Positions 5,777 through 6,200 of a DNA stretch of 6,200 bases are shown here, piece by piece. Location: the NCBI GenBank assembly GCA_025362825.1, contig JANYFF010000274.1, positions 1 through 6,200 on the forward strand, written 5' to 3'. Origin of the DNA: Polaromonas sp. GTDB taxonomy: Bacteria; Pseudomonadota; Gammaproteobacteria; Burkholderiales; Burkholderiaceae_C. The notes below the pieces were generated by a model. That model ran no database searches and was not told the origin of the DNA. It saw nothing but the letters and a program-made list of their open reading frames with translations. The position numbers were made by a program, and so were the translations under genes. The first letter of the stretch is position 1. Each line of letters opens with the position of its first letter.

Positions 5777-6200
5777 CAACGCGGCCCATGGAGCCCGACC
5801 CGGGGATTTATGCGGCGCCCAAGATCGATTGCCATTGCCACGTGCTGGACCCTCAGGGGTTTGCGTATGCGGCTGAAACAAACTACAAGCCCGCCGGCCA
5901 GGAAACCGGCTCTGCGGCCTATTTCGCCCAGGTGCTGACGTCCTACGGCGTGCAGCACGCCTTGCTGGTCGGGCCAAATTCAGGCTACGGCATCGACAAC
6001 CGCTGCATGCTCGATGCCATCGCCACCGGCAACGGGCGGTTCAAGGGCATCGCCGTGGTACCCAACGACGCGTCCACAACGTATTTGCAGGAGCTGAAAG
6101 CCCAGGGCATCGTCGGCGTCGCCTTTAATTTCGCCCTGCATGGCCTGGACTACTACAGCCCGGTCGAAGCTTTGTTTGCCCGGCTGGCGGCGCTGGACAT
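5773..6200 (+). CDS. LigI-like amidohydrolase (2-pyrone-4,6-dicarboxylate lactonase family), N-terminal part
   Basis: An open frame of 142 codons runs off the right edge with no stop. The GTG start at 5773 overlaps the aroE stop in a GTGA junction, implying coupled translation; an ATG at 5788 is an alternative without a visible ribosome site. KIDCHCHVLDP (17-27) carries the amidohydrolase HxH at H21 and H23. YGIDNRCMLDAIA (72-84), FKGIAVV (90-96) and GIVGVAFNF (112-120) align with the order of motifs in LigI, which opens the lactone ring of pyrone dicarboxylate to give 4-oxalomesaconate. Where LigI as I recall it has Arg just before FN, this protein has Ala117. The HGTDN region is also altered to YGIDN. 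The substrate may therefore be a different lactone or dicarboxylate. The C-terminal catalytic residues are outside the window. Confidence 0.8.
   Translation, partial: MTTRPMEPDPGIYAAPKIDCHCHVLDPQGFAYAAETNYKPAGQETGSAAYFAQVLTSYGVQHALLVGPNSGYGIDNRCMLDAIATGNGRFKGIAVVPNDASTTYLQELKAQGIVGVAFNFALHGLDYYSPVEALFARLAALD

Overview
The window looks like a catabolic gene cluster from a betaproteobacterium, most likely in the Comamonadaceae/Burkholderiales. The support is GC-rich codon use, a Bug/TctC-type binding protein (a family strongly expanded in that order), and close resemblance of the edge genes to protocatechuate 4,5-cleavage enzymes. No RNA gene, mobile element, CRISPR array or long repeat was seen. 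No intergenic gap exceeds about 90 bases.

Layout: two divergent units share a 77-121 bp control region around 1681-1771. The minus-strand unit reads leftward: an alpha/beta hydrolase (916-1680), a small cytoplasmic ModA-like ligand-binding protein (242-922, overlapping the hydrolase by 7 nt), and the N-terminus of a LigJ-type 4-oxalomesaconate hydratase (1-196, cut by the left edge). The plus-strand unit reads rightward: a LysR regulator (1772-2704), a Bug/TctC periplasmic receptor (2714-3697), a Leu/Ile/Val-type ABC periplasmic receptor (3746-4894), a shikimate dehydrogenase-like AroE (4937-5776), and the first 142 codons of a LigI-like amidohydrolase (5773-6200, cut by the right edge). Gaps within the units are 9 to 48 nt or overlaps, so each probably forms one transcript.

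How the genes may work together (inference): the two receptors would capture a carboxylated ligand. The AroE-like enzyme could oxidise shikimate to 3-dehydroshikimate, which a dehydratase not seen here would turn into protocatechuate. LigI-like (pyrone dicarboxylate lactonase) and LigJ-like (oxalomesaconate hydratase) enzymes belong to the later steps of the 4,5-cleavage route. LysR would sense an intermediate and control both units from the shared intergenic region. The enzyme families are well supported. The joined pathway and the substrates are not proven by sequence. The least explained components are the signal-less ModA-like protein and the two receptors without membrane partners in view.
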